Below are positions 5,542 to 12,213 of a DNA stretch of 13,517 nucleotides, one piece after another; within the stretch, counting starts at the first letter, position 1, and each line of letters opens with the position of its first letter. The translations under genes and the position numbers were made by a program. The notes under the pieces are model-generated. The model had not been told where the DNA came from. It saw nothing but the letters and a program-made list of their open reading frames with translations, and made no database searches. Source of the DNA: Desulfurococcales archaeon (lineage in GTDB: Archaea > Thermoproteota > Thermoprotei_A > Sulfolobales > NBVN01); contig JAMOVB010000036.1 in assembly GCA_027061705.1 (NCBI GenBank), positions 1-13,517 of the forward strand. The letters are read 5' to 3'.

Positions 5542-6777
5542 CTAACGTCTGGAACTGCTTAGCAGGTTCTCAACAGCCTCGGCAACCCTCCTAATACCCT
5601 CAACGATCCTCTCCTTACTAACGCAGAAGCTGAACCTAACGTAATCCTTGCCGGCGGTGTTCGGGAACGCGGTACCGGGTAGTGTGACCACGTAGTACTT
5701 ATCTATCAGGTAGTCTACGAACTCCTCAACACTGAGTCCCGCCTCCCTAAGCACCTTACTTACCCGCGGGAATTCGTAGAAAGCCCCCTTACTCGCCCAC
5801 ACCTCGAAGCCCGGCACCTTCCTTAACTCTGACACCATGACGTCACGGCGCTCCTTAAAGAGACGTATCATCTCCTTAACAGGCGTCCAGTCACCCTTAA
5901 GGGCGGCGACGGCGGCCGCCTGACTTATGGAGGGCGGGCAGGACCATACGTTAACGGCGAGCTTAGTTAAGCTATTCACCACCTCCCTCCTGCTGACGAG
6001 GTACCCGACCCTCCAGCCGGTCATGGAGAATGTTTTAGAGAATCCGTTAAGGTAGACAACATAGTCACGCCAGTCTGGATACTCCATGAATGACTTGAAC
6101 ACGCCCTCCTCGTAGATGAAGTTATCGTATATCTCATCAACTATCACTACCAGCCCCTTCTCACGAGCTAACTCCATAATCCTGTCAAGCTGCTTAGCCT
6201 CGAATATAGCTCCTGAGGGGTTGTGCGGGTTGTTGATGGCTATTGCCTTAGTCCTCGGAGTTATCAGCGACTCTATCAGCTCGAGGTCTAGGGCGAACCC
6301 GCGCTCCGGGCCGAGCCACTTGAGCGGGGCGTAGACTGGTTTAGCGCCTAGGAACTTAGGGGCCTCCGAGTAGACGGGGTATGTTGGTTCGGGGACTATT
6401 ATCTCGTCGCCCGGCCTTAAGTAGGCTGCAAGCGCTAGGAACGCGGCGCCCTTAGTACCTATGGTTACTAAGACCTCATCACTCCTCACGTCACTCCCGT
6501 ACCTCTCATTCAGGTAGTCGGCTATCGCCTGCCTCAGCTCAGGTATGCCCTGAGTCTCAGTGTATCCTGTGAACCTCCTCCTTAGGGCGTCGATGCCTGC
6601 CTCAACTATGTGGTCGAACGTCGGTATGTCGGGCTGGCCAACGCCGAAGCTTATCACGTCCTTACCCTCGGCCTTAAGCCTCCTAGCCCTCGCTATGTAG
6701 GCGAAGCCCTTCTCCCCCAGCAACCCCGATATGCACTCCCTAATCCCGGCTGTTGGGGCAACCAACGCGTCCACCAC
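5542..6777 (-). CDS. PLP-dependent class I/II aminotransferase (aspartate aminotransferase-like)
   Basis: A 411-residue fold-type I PLP enzyme. Marks in order: ISFGVGQPDIPTF (42-54), GYTETQGIPELRQAIADY (71-88), VTIGTKGA (cofactor phosphate loop, 104-111), VPEPTYPVY (128-136), AINNPHNPSGA (180-190), VIVDEIYDNF (211-220) with Asp214 and Tyr217 for the pyridine ring, NGFSKTFSMTGWRVGY (244-259) with Lys248 as the Schiff-base lysine and Arg256, and VRFSF with Arg381 for the substrate carboxylate. The family transfers amino groups between amino acids and 2-oxoacids; aspartate is most likely, but aromatic or other substrates are possible. Start GTG 6777 (a GTG pair) lies about 24 nt from a TATA element, so the mRNA may be leaderless. 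It is divergent from the serine-metabolism genes and shares their upstream region. Confidence 0.9.
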   Translation of the reverse strand: MVDALVAPTAGIRECISGLLGEKGFAYIARARRLKAEGKDVISFGVGQPDIPTFDHIVEAGIDALRRRFTGYTETQGIPELRQAIADYLNERYGSDVRSDEVLVTIGTKGAAFLALAAYLRPGDEIIVPEPTYPVYSEAPKFLGAKPVYAPLKWLGPERGFALDLELIESLITPRTKAIAINNPHNPSGAIFEAKQLDRIMELAREKGLVVIVDEIYDNFIYEEGVFKSFMEYPDWRDYVVYLNGFSKTFSMTGWRVGYLVSRREVVNSLTKLAVNVWSCPPSISQAAAVAALKGDWTPVKEMIRLFKERRDVMVSELRKVPGFEVWASKGAFYEFPRVSKVLREAGLSVEEFVDYLIDKYYVVTLPGTAFPNTAGKDYVRFSFCVSKERIVEGIRRVAEAVENLLSSSRR

Positions 6778-6794
6778 ACCCTATAGTGGCGACG

Positions 6795-6806
6795 CGTTAA
6801 ATAACG
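6795..6806 (-). promoter_or_regulatory. Symmetric TATA element of the aminotransferase gene
   Basis: CGTTA-AA-TAACG on the plus strand (CGTTATTTAACG on the minus) is an exact inverted repeat containing the TATA-like TTATTTAA, centred 24 nt from the GTG at 6777. The position fits TBP binding for a leaderless transcript; the symmetry could also serve a repressor. Confidence 0.5.
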
Positions 6807-6823
6807 TGATATGCCTTAACGGT

Positions 6824-6837
6824 TCACGCATGCGTGA
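6824..6837. promoter_or_regulatory. Perfect 14-bp palindrome between divergent promoters, candidate operator
   Basis: TCACGCATGCGTGA is self-complementary over all 14 bases. It lies about 20 bp upstream of the aminotransferase TATA element and about 50 bp upstream of the one for the class V aminotransferase gene, a place where a dimeric regulator could act on both. No regulator gene is adjacent, and the function is inference. Confidence 0.45.
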
Positions 6838-6884
6838 GGGGAGGCTGAAGAGTCCTTCGACCCGCGTGGGGTGTGCTCGCGTTT

Positions 6885-6898
6885 TTTATACAGTATAA
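6885..6898 (+). promoter_or_regulatory. TATA element with palindrome, promoter of the class V aminotransferase-serA block
   Basis: TTTTATACA-type TATA box inside the perfect 13-base inverted repeat TTATAC-A-GTATAA (6886-6898), preceded by a T-run. Initiation would fall near 6915, giving a leader of about 30 nt that contains a GGTG ribosome binding site at 6940-6943 before ATG 6949. The symmetry means TBP could bind either way or a dimeric repressor could overlap it. Confidence 0.55.
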
Positions 6899-6948
6899 GG
6901 AAAAAGAGAACTAAAAACTTCCTCACCCACAATATACGTGGTGATGTT

Positions 6949-8109
6949 ATGGGGGGAGTCTGCGACGACGTGGTTGAGGAGGTTCTTAAGGTCGTGTGGC
7001 CCAAGCCCATGAAGCTCTTCACAGCCGGGCCCGTAGCTTGCTTCCCCGAAGTCCTTAAGGCTATGGGCACTCAAATGTTCAGCCACAGGTCTAAGGAGTA
7101 TAGGGAGCTCCACAAGGATACTGTGGAGAGGCTGACCAAGTTCCTCGAGGTTAAGGATGGTGTGGTCCTCCTATTCCCAAGCAGCGGTACGGGAGTTATG
7201 GAGGCGAGCATACGTAATTTCGTGAGGCCCGGAGGTAAGGTCCTCGTTACGATAATAGGTTCCTTCGGGAAGCGGTATAGGGATGTCGTAGAGACTAACG
7301 GCAGGGTCCCGATAGTACTTGAGGTTGAGCCCGGAAACCCCGTCACTCCGGAGGAGCTTGACGACGCTCTTCGCAAGCATCCTGAGGTGGAGGCGGTCAC
7401 GATAACGCATAATGAGACGAGCACCGGCGTGCTGAACCCGCTGAAGGAGCTGGCTAAGGTGGCTAAGGAGCACGGAAAGATGGTGTTTGTTGACGCCGTA
7501 TCGGCTATGGGGGCGGCCGACATTAAGTTCAGCGAGTGGGGTCTTGACGTAGTCTTCAGCAGTAGCCAGAAAGCCTTCGGGGTGCCGCCCGGGCTCGCTA
7601 TAGGGGCATTCAGCAGCGAGGCGTTGGAGAAGGCTAAGAGCATCCCGAACCGTGGCTGGTACTTCGACGTCCTAAGATACCTGAGGTATCAGGAGGAGCA
7701 GTGGTCGACGCCGTCCACGCCCCCGATACCTCAGATAATAGCGCTAAACGTCATGCTGAGGGTTGTGGATAGGATGGGCGGTAAGTACGAGTGGCTTAAG
7801 ATCTACGAGCATAGAGCAAAGAAGATAAGATCCGGCGTTAAGTCAATAGGCCTTAAGCTCTTCGCGCGTGAGGGTTACGAGAGCCCGACGATAACATGCG
7901 TTAGGGCCCCTCCAGGCGTCAGCGGCTTAGACATATACAACAGGATGAGGGAGAGGGGCTTCGAGCTTGCTAAGGGGTACGGGCAGTTTAAGAAGACCAC
8001 CTTCAGGATAGGGCATATGGGGTACATGCCTGACGAGTATATTGATGAGATGCTGCGTAATCTGAAGGAAGTTGTTGAAGAGCTTTCTAAGTCAAGTAGC
8101 AGTGCTTAG
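6949..8109 (+). CDS. Class V aminotransferase, probable phosphoserine or serine-pyruvate/alanine-glyoxylate aminotransferase
   Basis: A 386-residue fold-type I PLP enzyme of the class V group. Marks: LFTAGPVACFPEV (23-35), MFSHRSKEY (43-51), LFPSSGTGVMEA (75-86), HNETSTGVLNPL (154-165), VFVDAVSAMGAADI (179-192) with Asp182, SSSQKAFGVPPGLA (204-217) with Lys208 as the Schiff-base lysine, and FRIGHMGY (352-359) with the substrate-binding Arg353. Archaea often use members of this group as phosphoserine aminotransferase (3-phosphohydroxypyruvate + Glu to O-phosphoserine). Placement 14 nt before serA supports that role here; serine-pyruvate or alanine-glyoxylate exchange remains possible. I chose ATG 6949, where the conserved part starts and GGTG precedes by 5 nt; the frame is open back to 6871 but that stretch is promoter-like. 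Confidence 0.9.
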   Translation: MGGVCDDVVEEVLKVVWPKPMKLFTAGPVACFPEVLKAMGTQMFSHRSKEYRELHKDTVERLTKFLEVKDGVVLLFPSSGTGVMEASIRNFVRPGGKVLVTIIGSFGKRYRDVVETNGRVPIVLEVEPGNPVTPEELDDALRKHPEVEAVTITHNETSTGVLNPLKELAKVAKEHGKMVFVDAVSAMGAADIKFSEWGLDVVFSSSQKAFGVPPGLAIGAFSSEALEKAKSIPNRGWYFDVLRYLRYQEEQWSTPSTPPIPQIIALNVMLRVVDRMGGKYEWLKIYEHRAKKIRSGVKSIGLKLFAREGYESPTITCVRAPPGVSGLDIYNRMRERGFELAKGYGQFKKTTFRIGHMGYMPDEYIDEMLRNLKEVVEELSKSSSSA

Positions 8110-8123
8110 GCGGGGTGCCCGGA

Positions 8124-9050
8124 ATGGTGAAGGTGTTGGTTGCAGCTCCAATACATCCAGACGCCGTCAAGATGCTTAAGGACGCGGGATTCGAGATCGT
8201 ATATGAGGAGTACCCGAGCGTTGAGAGGCTTAAGGAGTTAATCCGGGACGTGGATGCTATCATAGTTAGGAGTAAGCCTAAGGTCCCTGCCGAAGTTATA
8301 GAGGCTGGCGAGAAGCTGAAGATCATAGCTAGGGCCGGCGTTGGGCTTGATAACATAGATCTGGAGGCTGCCAAGAAACGCGGCATTAAGGTGGTGAACG
8401 CGCCTAGAGCCCCAATGCGGAGCGTTGCCGAGCTTGTGTTCGGCCTCGCGCTTGCCCTGCTTCGCAGGATAGCGTATGCCGACAGGAAGATGAGGGAGGG
8501 GGAGTGGGTTAAGAAGAAGTGCCTGGGTGTCGAGCTCCACGGCAAGACCATAGGCATTGTCGGCTTCGGCAGGATAGGTAGGGAGGTCGCTAAGATCGCT
8601 AAGTATGGCTTCGGAATGAATATCATGTACTATGACGTAGTCAGAGCTCCTAAGGAGGTTGAGGAGGAGCTAGGCGCCGTTAAGGCCGATCTTGAGGAGA
8701 TACTGCGTAAGGCCGATATAGTGACGCTTCACGTACCGCTGCTTGAGAGCACTAGGCATATGATTAATGAGGAGAGGCTTAAGCTCATGAAGAAATCAGC
8801 CATACTGATAAACACGTCCAGGGGCGCCGTGGTTGATACGGAAGCCCTAGTTAAGGCGCTTAAGGAGGGCTGGATAGCGGGCGCCGCCCTCGACGTGTTT
8901 GAGGAGGAGCCCCTGCCTAAGGGGCACCCGCTGACGAAGCTGGACAACGTAGTCCTAACACCCCACATAGGTGCTTCGACGGAGGAGGCGCAGAGGAGGG
9001 CTGGAATAGAGGTAGTTAAACAGATAATTGAGTATTTGAAAAGTAGTTAG
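8124..9050 (+). CDS. serA: D-3-phosphoglycerate dehydrogenase, short form without ACT domain
   Basis: A 308-residue D-isomer-specific 2-hydroxyacid dehydrogenase. Catalytic domain: IVRSKPKV (47-54), ARAGVGLDNIDL (69-80). NAD domain: GIVGFGRIGREVA (144-156) with the GxGxxG loop, and Asp171 after strand 2 for NAD preference. Catalytic set: Arg233 in NTSRGAVVD, Glu262 in DVFEEEP, His281 in LTPHIGAST. It oxidises 3-phosphoglycerate to 3-phosphohydroxypyruvate, first step of serine synthesis, reversible. At 308 residues it has only the core and lacks the C-terminal serine-sensing ACT domain of longer SerA enzymes. Start ATG 8124 has GGGGTG 6 nt upstream; GTG 8115 is an alternative adding three residues. 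It is co-transcribed with the aminotransferase. Another 2-hydroxyacid substrate is possible but the neighbours favour SerA. Confidence 0.92.
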   Translation: MVKVLVAAPIHPDAVKMLKDAGFEIVYEEYPSVERLKELIRDVDAIIVRSKPKVPAEVIEAGEKLKIIARAGVGLDNIDLEAAKKRGIKVVNAPRAPMRSVAELVFGLALALLRRIAYADRKMREGEWVKKKCLGVELHGKTIGIVGFGRIGREVAKIAKYGFGMNIMYYDVVRAPKEVEEELGAVKADLEEILRKADIVTLHVPLLESTRHMINEERLKLMKKSAILINTSRGAVVDTEALVKALKEGWIAGAALDVFEEEPLPKGHPLTKLDNVVLTPHIGASTEEAQRRAGIEVVKQIIEYLKSS

Positions 9051-9075
9051 CACGGACCATAATAAAATTCAGACC

Positions 9076-9080
9076 TTTTT
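9076..9080 (+). terminator. T-run after serA
   Basis: TTTTT 26 nt beyond the serA stop, without a stable hairpin, is the typical archaeal terminator form. A fresh TATA element follows, so serK is probably a separate unit. Confidence 0.4.
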
Positions 9081-9103
9081 CCGAGGCCCAAATTAAAAAT
9101 ACG

Positions 9104-9114
9104 TTATTAATAAA
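9104..9114 (+). promoter_or_regulatory. TATA element of serK
   Basis: TTATTAATAAA, preceded by a second A/T-rich stretch AATTAAAAAT at 9091-9100, lies about 50 nt upstream of the start. Initiation near 9134 would leave a leader of about 24 nt with the strong ribosome binding site GGTGGGTGA at 9143-9151, 6 nt before TTG 9158. Confidence 0.55.
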
Positions 9115-9157
9115 GGCAGGCAGAATAGCTTGAGCACGCATAGGTGGGTGACTGTTA

Positions 9158-9931
9158 TTGGGAAGTAGCGAGAGAGTTCAAGTTAAAATCCCTAAGTACA
9201 GAATACCGCGCAAGCTTGTTAAGCCCGTCCTGCTGAACGTCGACGCTCTCCTACCGCATGAGGAGATAATTAACGAGAGACTTAACGAACTCCTCAAAAA
9301 CATGCTTGAGCTAGGCGCTGTTGACATGCCGATAATAGTTGCGCCAATACCGGGCACTAAGAAGTACTTAATAGTTGACGGGCATCACCGGTGGGCAGCG
9401 TTGAAGAAGCTCGGCGCTAGGAAGGTCCCCGCCATAGTTATAGACTACTTCAGCCCCAACGTTAAGGTGTATACGTGGTTCCCGGGCTTTAAGGGCGATA
9501 TTAATGATTTTCTGAATGAGATTAAGGCGTCCGGCATCAAAGTGAAGCCCATTGGCGGGGAAGGGGGTCTTGAGTCGCTAGTTAATTCCTGCCGCATCGA
9601 TGGTGAGGAATGCTCGTTCATACTGGTCTGTAGGGACGGAAGGAAGTACGCGCTTTCAGGCTGGTTAGCGGGCCAGAAGAGAGTTGTTAAGGCTCTTGAT
9701 AAGCTCGCCAGCGAGGGTAAGATACTCATGATATGGTATGGATTGCTTAAGGACGCCCTTAAGGATCTTGAGGACGGCGCTATAGACTGCCTGCTAATTA
9801 GGAGGGGGCTAACCAAGCATGAGGTTATGGATGTTGTTAGGAGGGGAGGCGTGCTACCCCCCAAGACTACGAGGCACGTGCTACCCTTCATCCCCGAGAA
9901 AACCTACACGAAGCTCTCGCTCCTGCGTTAA
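9158..9931 (+). CDS. serK: SerK-type free serine kinase (ParB/Srx-like fold)
   Basis: A 257-residue protein strongly resembling the serine kinase characterised in Thermococcus kodakarensis, which phosphorylates free L-serine to O-phosphoserine using ADP. Shared marks: LLPHEEI (31-37), where Glu35 would match the catalytic Glu; YLIVDGHHRWAALKKLGA (70-87), the ParB/Srx motif with Asp74, His76-His77 and Arg78; IDYF and VKVYTWFPGFKGD (102-114); WYGLLKDA (193-200); and the C-terminal RRGLTKHEVMDV...PPKTTRHVLPF (215-244). A chromosome-partition ParB role is unlikely, since the helix-turn-helix domain is missing. ADP versus ATP use cannot be read from sequence. The product can feed cysteine synthesis or, through the upstream aminotransferase and SerA acting backwards, 3-phosphoglycerate. 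TTG 9158 is supported by GGTGGGTGA upstream. Confidence 0.9.
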   Translation: MGSSERVQVKIPKYRIPRKLVKPVLLNVDALLPHEEIINERLNELLKNMLELGAVDMPIIVAPIPGTKKYLIVDGHHRWAALKKLGARKVPAIVIDYFSPNVKVYTWFPGFKGDINDFLNEIKASGIKVKPIGGEGGLESLVNSCRIDGEECSFILVCRDGRKYALSGWLAGQKRVVKALDKLASEGKILMIWYGLLKDALKDLEDGAIDCLLIRRGLTKHEVMDVVRRGGVLPPKTTRHVLPFIPEKTYTKLSLLR

Positions 9932-9962
9932 GGCAGTTCCCACAAACCCCAACCATTCAGGG

Positions 9963-10946
9963 TTATGCAGGCGCCATAGACGCTAACTTATCGAGGAATC
10001 TGAGCCTCTTAGCAGGGTCTGGGTGTGTCATGAAGATCTCGGTAGCTGTTAGCCTCGGCTGCGACTTAATCCACTCAACAACCTCGTCGATATCGACAGC
10101 ACCTCCCCTAACGACTATCCCCTCCTCCGGGTCTGCGATTAGGAATGCCTTAAACTTCCCGGCACTTGCGACCTTGCTGGGGGCGAATCTCTTGAGCTCG
10201 CCGCTAATCACCAGAATCCTTGCTAACGCCCTCTGGAGCCTCCTAGCTCCGTTAGGTATTGTTAGGGCGGCGTGAGCGTCAGCGTAGTACTCTCTAAGCC
10301 TGCTGACGTAAAGTACGGCGAAGTTGAATAGGAAGGACACACCCATTAAAACCATGCCTATTAGCGGCAGTAGTGACGCCTCACTCTCGCGCTCGTCGCC
10401 GAACCATCCGAAGTACATGAGCATCCTGCCGATCCAGAATATTATCGCTGGGAGGAGGCTTATCACCATCATTAGCTCGACATCGCGGTGCTTGATGTGG
10501 CCTATTTCGTGAGCTATTACCGCCTCAATCTCATCTTTAGGTACGGATCTTATCAAGCCCTCGGTAACCGCCACCTTATAGCCTGTCAGCGAGTTCCCGT
10601 AGGCGAAGGCGTTAGGTACGTCGACGCGTGCCAGCATAGCCTTTGGAACGAAGCCAAGTCCCGAGGCCCTCGCTACCCTCGCAACGATATCCTCAACCCA
10701 CGCTAGCTTCCCACCCATTATCGGTTCAACATTGTACGCGGATTCGAGTATCTTAGGCCCTACTAGCCACTGTATGAAGTGGATCGTCACTATAAATGCT
10801 AGCGAGCCTAAGGCAATCACATACACGTTAGCTCCTGGCGTTACGAAGAACATGAATATTGCAGTGAGTATCAGCGTCGATATGCCTATGATTGTCGCCA
10901 GCGCCGCTATCATTGACGCCTTAAGCTTGGCTAATACGTTAACCAA
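9963..10946 (-). CDS. htpX: HtpX-family membrane zinc metalloprotease
   Basis: A 327-residue M48-family protease. Two hydrophobic segments at the N-terminus (about 11-35 and 42-64) and two in the middle (159-180, 191-215) anchor it in the membrane. The active site is HEIGH (146-150), with Glu219 in SRLREYYADAHAA as third zinc ligand. PNAFAYG (111-117) and C-terminal THPDPAKRLRFL (307-318) are family features. HtpX removes misfolded membrane proteins, with the catalytic site on the cytoplasmic face. Start TTG 10946 has a TATA element 26 nt upstream and a G-rich stretch; Met12 is a weaker alternative. It is convergent with serK, with 31 bp between the stops. Confidence 0.93.
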   Translation of the reverse strand: MVNVLAKLKASMIAALATIIGISTLILTAIFMFFVTPGANVYVIALGSLAFIVTIHFIQWLVGPKILESAYNVEPIMGGKLAWVEDIVARVARASGLGFVPKAMLARVDVPNAFAYGNSLTGYKVAVTEGLIRSVPKDEIEAVIAHEIGHIKHRDVELMMVISLLPAIIFWIGRMLMYFGWFGDERESEASLLPLIGMVLMGVSFLFNFAVLYVSRLREYYADAHAALTIPNGARRLQRALARILVISGELKRFAPSKVASAGKFKAFLIADPEEGIVVRGGAVDIDEVVEWIKSQPRLTATEIFMTHPDPAKRLRFLDKLASMAPA

Positions 10947-10967
10947 ACACCCCCACCCTAAACTAAC

Positions 10968-10977
10968 CCTTATTAAG
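10968..10977 (-). promoter_or_regulatory. TATA-like promoter element of htpX
   Basis: The minus strand reads CTTAATAAGG, centred 26 nt before the TTG start at 10946, which fits a leaderless or very short-leader transcript. Confidence 0.5.
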
Positions 10978-10995
10978 AGGGCGAATTAAACTTGT

Positions 10996-11033
10996 CGCCC
11001 TCACGAGGGGCGCTGGAGCGGCGGCTTAAGCCG
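10996..11033. repeat. Two adjacent inverted repeats downstream of the 89-residue gene
   Basis: CGGCTTAAGCCG (11022-11033) is a perfect 12-bp palindrome 5 nt after the stop of the gene at 11039-11308. CGCCC (10996-11000) and GGGCG (11008-11012) form a second small stem. On the minus strand they lie between that gene and the htpX promoter and could form a 3' structure; there is no strong T-run, so termination is unproven. Confidence 0.35.
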
Positions 11034-11038
11034 TGTTT

Positions 11039-11308
11039 TCAGTACTTGAAGGCGGAGGAAATGGCGTTCCTAACGTCTGCCGGGAGGCTCTTATAGTCGA
11101 CCTCGGAGTCCTTAAGATCCTTGAACTCGTCAAGCTCCAGCAGGTCCCACTTCTTCGGCTCCTCATCCTCCTTAAGCTTGTACGACCCGCTGAACGTCTT
11201 ATGAACGGCCACGAATGCTTTCCCGTCCGGCGTTCTCAGCACCTCAACAACCATTAGCTCCAGCCCCTTCTTAACGAGGTATGCGGCCTCCTTAGTAGCC
11301 CTCAGCAT
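11039..11308 (-). CDS. Uncharacterised 89-residue protein
   Basis: I do not recognise the family. The protein is soluble and rich in Lys, Glu and Asp. Residues 1-20 look helical; ELMVVEVLRTPDGKAFVAVHKTF (about 17-39) reads as a beta hairpin with an Asp-Gly turn; the middle EDEEPKKWDLLELDEFKDL is acidic; the end SEVDYKSLPADVRNAISSAFKY looks helical. Evidence that it is real: ATG 11308 has GGTG 7 nt upstream (11316-11319), a TATA element stands about 35 nt upstream, and its codon use matches the neighbours. It follows the DUF2192-like gene by 42 bp on the same strand. Confidence 0.75.
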   Translation of the reverse strand: MLRATKEAAYLVKKGLELMVVEVLRTPDGKAFVAVHKTFSGSYKLKEDEEPKKWDLLELDEFKDLKDSEVDYKSLPADVRNAISSAFKY

Positions 11309-11337
11309 TCCCGAGCACCAGTATCCTCTGAGTACCT

Positions 11338-11347
11338 GTTATTTAAA
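11338..11347 (-). promoter_or_regulatory. TATA-like promoter element of the 89-residue gene
   Basis: The minus strand reads TTTAAATAAC just after the stop of the preceding gene and 35 nt before ATG 11308. It predicts a leader of about 10 nt that would hold the GGTG site. Confidence 0.5.
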
Positions 11348-11350
11348 CAT

Positions 11351-12091
11351 TTACTGACCCTTCCTACCGCTACCGCCTTTCCTACTGCCGTCCCTCTTGC
11401 CGAAGATGTTGTTCAGTATCTTCTCCGGGATCTCGTAGGTTACTGACGCTACCTTAGCAACGTAGTTATCTGAAGGCGTTGATTTCGGGACCCCCGTCTC
11501 GAGAGATATTACCTGCTTCCTAATCTCCTTCTCAACCCTATTCCTTATTGAGCCTGTAGAGATCTCCTCAGCTATCTTCACAGCGACGAAGAACTTCGTG
11601 AACCTCCTTATGGTTTCCTCGAATTCCGGTAGTGCTTGAAGCATCCGCTTTATTATCTTCGTTATGAATTCGTACGGCTCGAAGTCAAGGTAGTAGAGCG
11701 TGAGGGCGAATCTAAGTATCTTAGCAACGTCACCTTCACTTATCTCCGGCATCAGCGACTTAATCCCCTCGCGGACCTTCTCTATAGGTAGGTCGGAGTT
11801 AAGTAGCTTTATAACCTCCTCATACCTCATCTCCTTATCAAAGACCTTCTGGAATAGACCCTCACAATCCTCCCTTATACCTAACCCTCTCACACCAACT
11901 ATGTACATACTGATCAGCTCCTTCTCGAATATGTCGCTTGGCTTCGAAGCCCCTCTGAACGGCTCGACACCCTCGATTTCAAGGTGCTTCTTAACGAGCT
12001 CAGCCGCCTTCTCACGCGTTGGCTCAGGATCCAGTATTAGCTCGCTGATAGCGTCTACGTACGCCTTAACCCTCTTCCTCTTAGCGTTCAT
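11351..12091 (-). CDS. DUF2192-like archaeal protein of unknown function
   Basis: A 246-residue, mostly helical soluble protein. Counted from ATG 12091, the stretch near residues 40-70 (GVEPFRGASKPSDIFEKEL then ISMYIVGVRGLGI) and the later SIRNRVEKEIRKQ, GVPKSTPSDNYVAKVA match what I remember of the crenarchaeal DUF2192 family; the assignment is from memory. No catalytic motif is visible. The C-terminal tail (last about 14 residues) is Gly/Arg/Lys/Ser rich and probably disordered. I prefer ATG 12091, with GAGGTG 7 nt upstream (12099-12104), over the in-frame GTG at 12106. A TATA-like element and a 10-bp palindrome stand upstream. The function and partners are unknown. Confidence 0.85.
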   Translation of the reverse strand: MNAKRKRVKAYVDAISELILDPEPTREKAAELVKKHLEIEGVEPFRGASKPSDIFEKELISMYIVGVRGLGIREDCEGLFQKVFDKEMRYEEVIKLLNSDLPIEKVREGIKSLMPEISEGDVAKILRFALTLYYLDFEPYEFITKIIKRMLQALPEFEETIRRFTKFFVAVKIAEEISTGSIRNRVEKEIRKQVISLETGVPKSTPSDNYVAKVASVTYEIPEKILNNIFGKRDGSRKGGSGRKGQ

Positions 12092-12125
12092 CAGCCAGCA
12101 CCTCACCCCTCATTCTCGACACGCA

Positions 12126-12146
12126 TAACGCGTTACGAAATTTATT
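12126..12146 (-). promoter_or_regulatory. Promoter of the DUF2192-like gene with adjoining palindrome
   Basis: The minus strand has the TATA-like AATAAATTT (12138-12146), followed 2 nt later by the perfect palindrome TAACGCGTTA (12126-12135). The palindrome sits between the TATA box and the expected initiation site near 12116, where a bound protein would block RNA polymerase. Its CGTTA/TAACG half-sites recur in the symmetric TATA element at 6795-6806. Confidence 0.4.
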
Positions 12147-12213
12147 GCTTCCCATACCTATCCCCAACACTTATAAAATAACAATAACGCATCAGTAACA
12201 TAAACCAATGTAC

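Noticed and set aside
6871..6948. N-terminal 26-residue extension of the class V aminotransferase
   Set aside because: The stretch holds the TATA element and leader, codes for a Lys/Arg-rich string unlike the family, and a ribosome binding site precedes ATG 6949.
6816..7643. Minus-strand frames at 6816-7070, 6886-7113 and 7071-7643
   Set aside because: They are antisense shadows of the class V aminotransferase and its promoter, with no recognisable motif or upstream signals.
8041..8066. C/D-like pattern TTGATGA, 13 nt, CTGA inside the class V aminotransferase gene
   Set aside because: The box C first base and the spacing are off, no C' follows, and the bases are explained by conserved coding sequence.
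9158..9931. Reading the ParB/Srx-like protein as a chromosome-partition ParB
   Set aside because: It has no helix-turn-helix or dimerisation domain and no parA neighbour, and it shares C-terminal motifs (TTRHVLPF) with serine kinase SerK.
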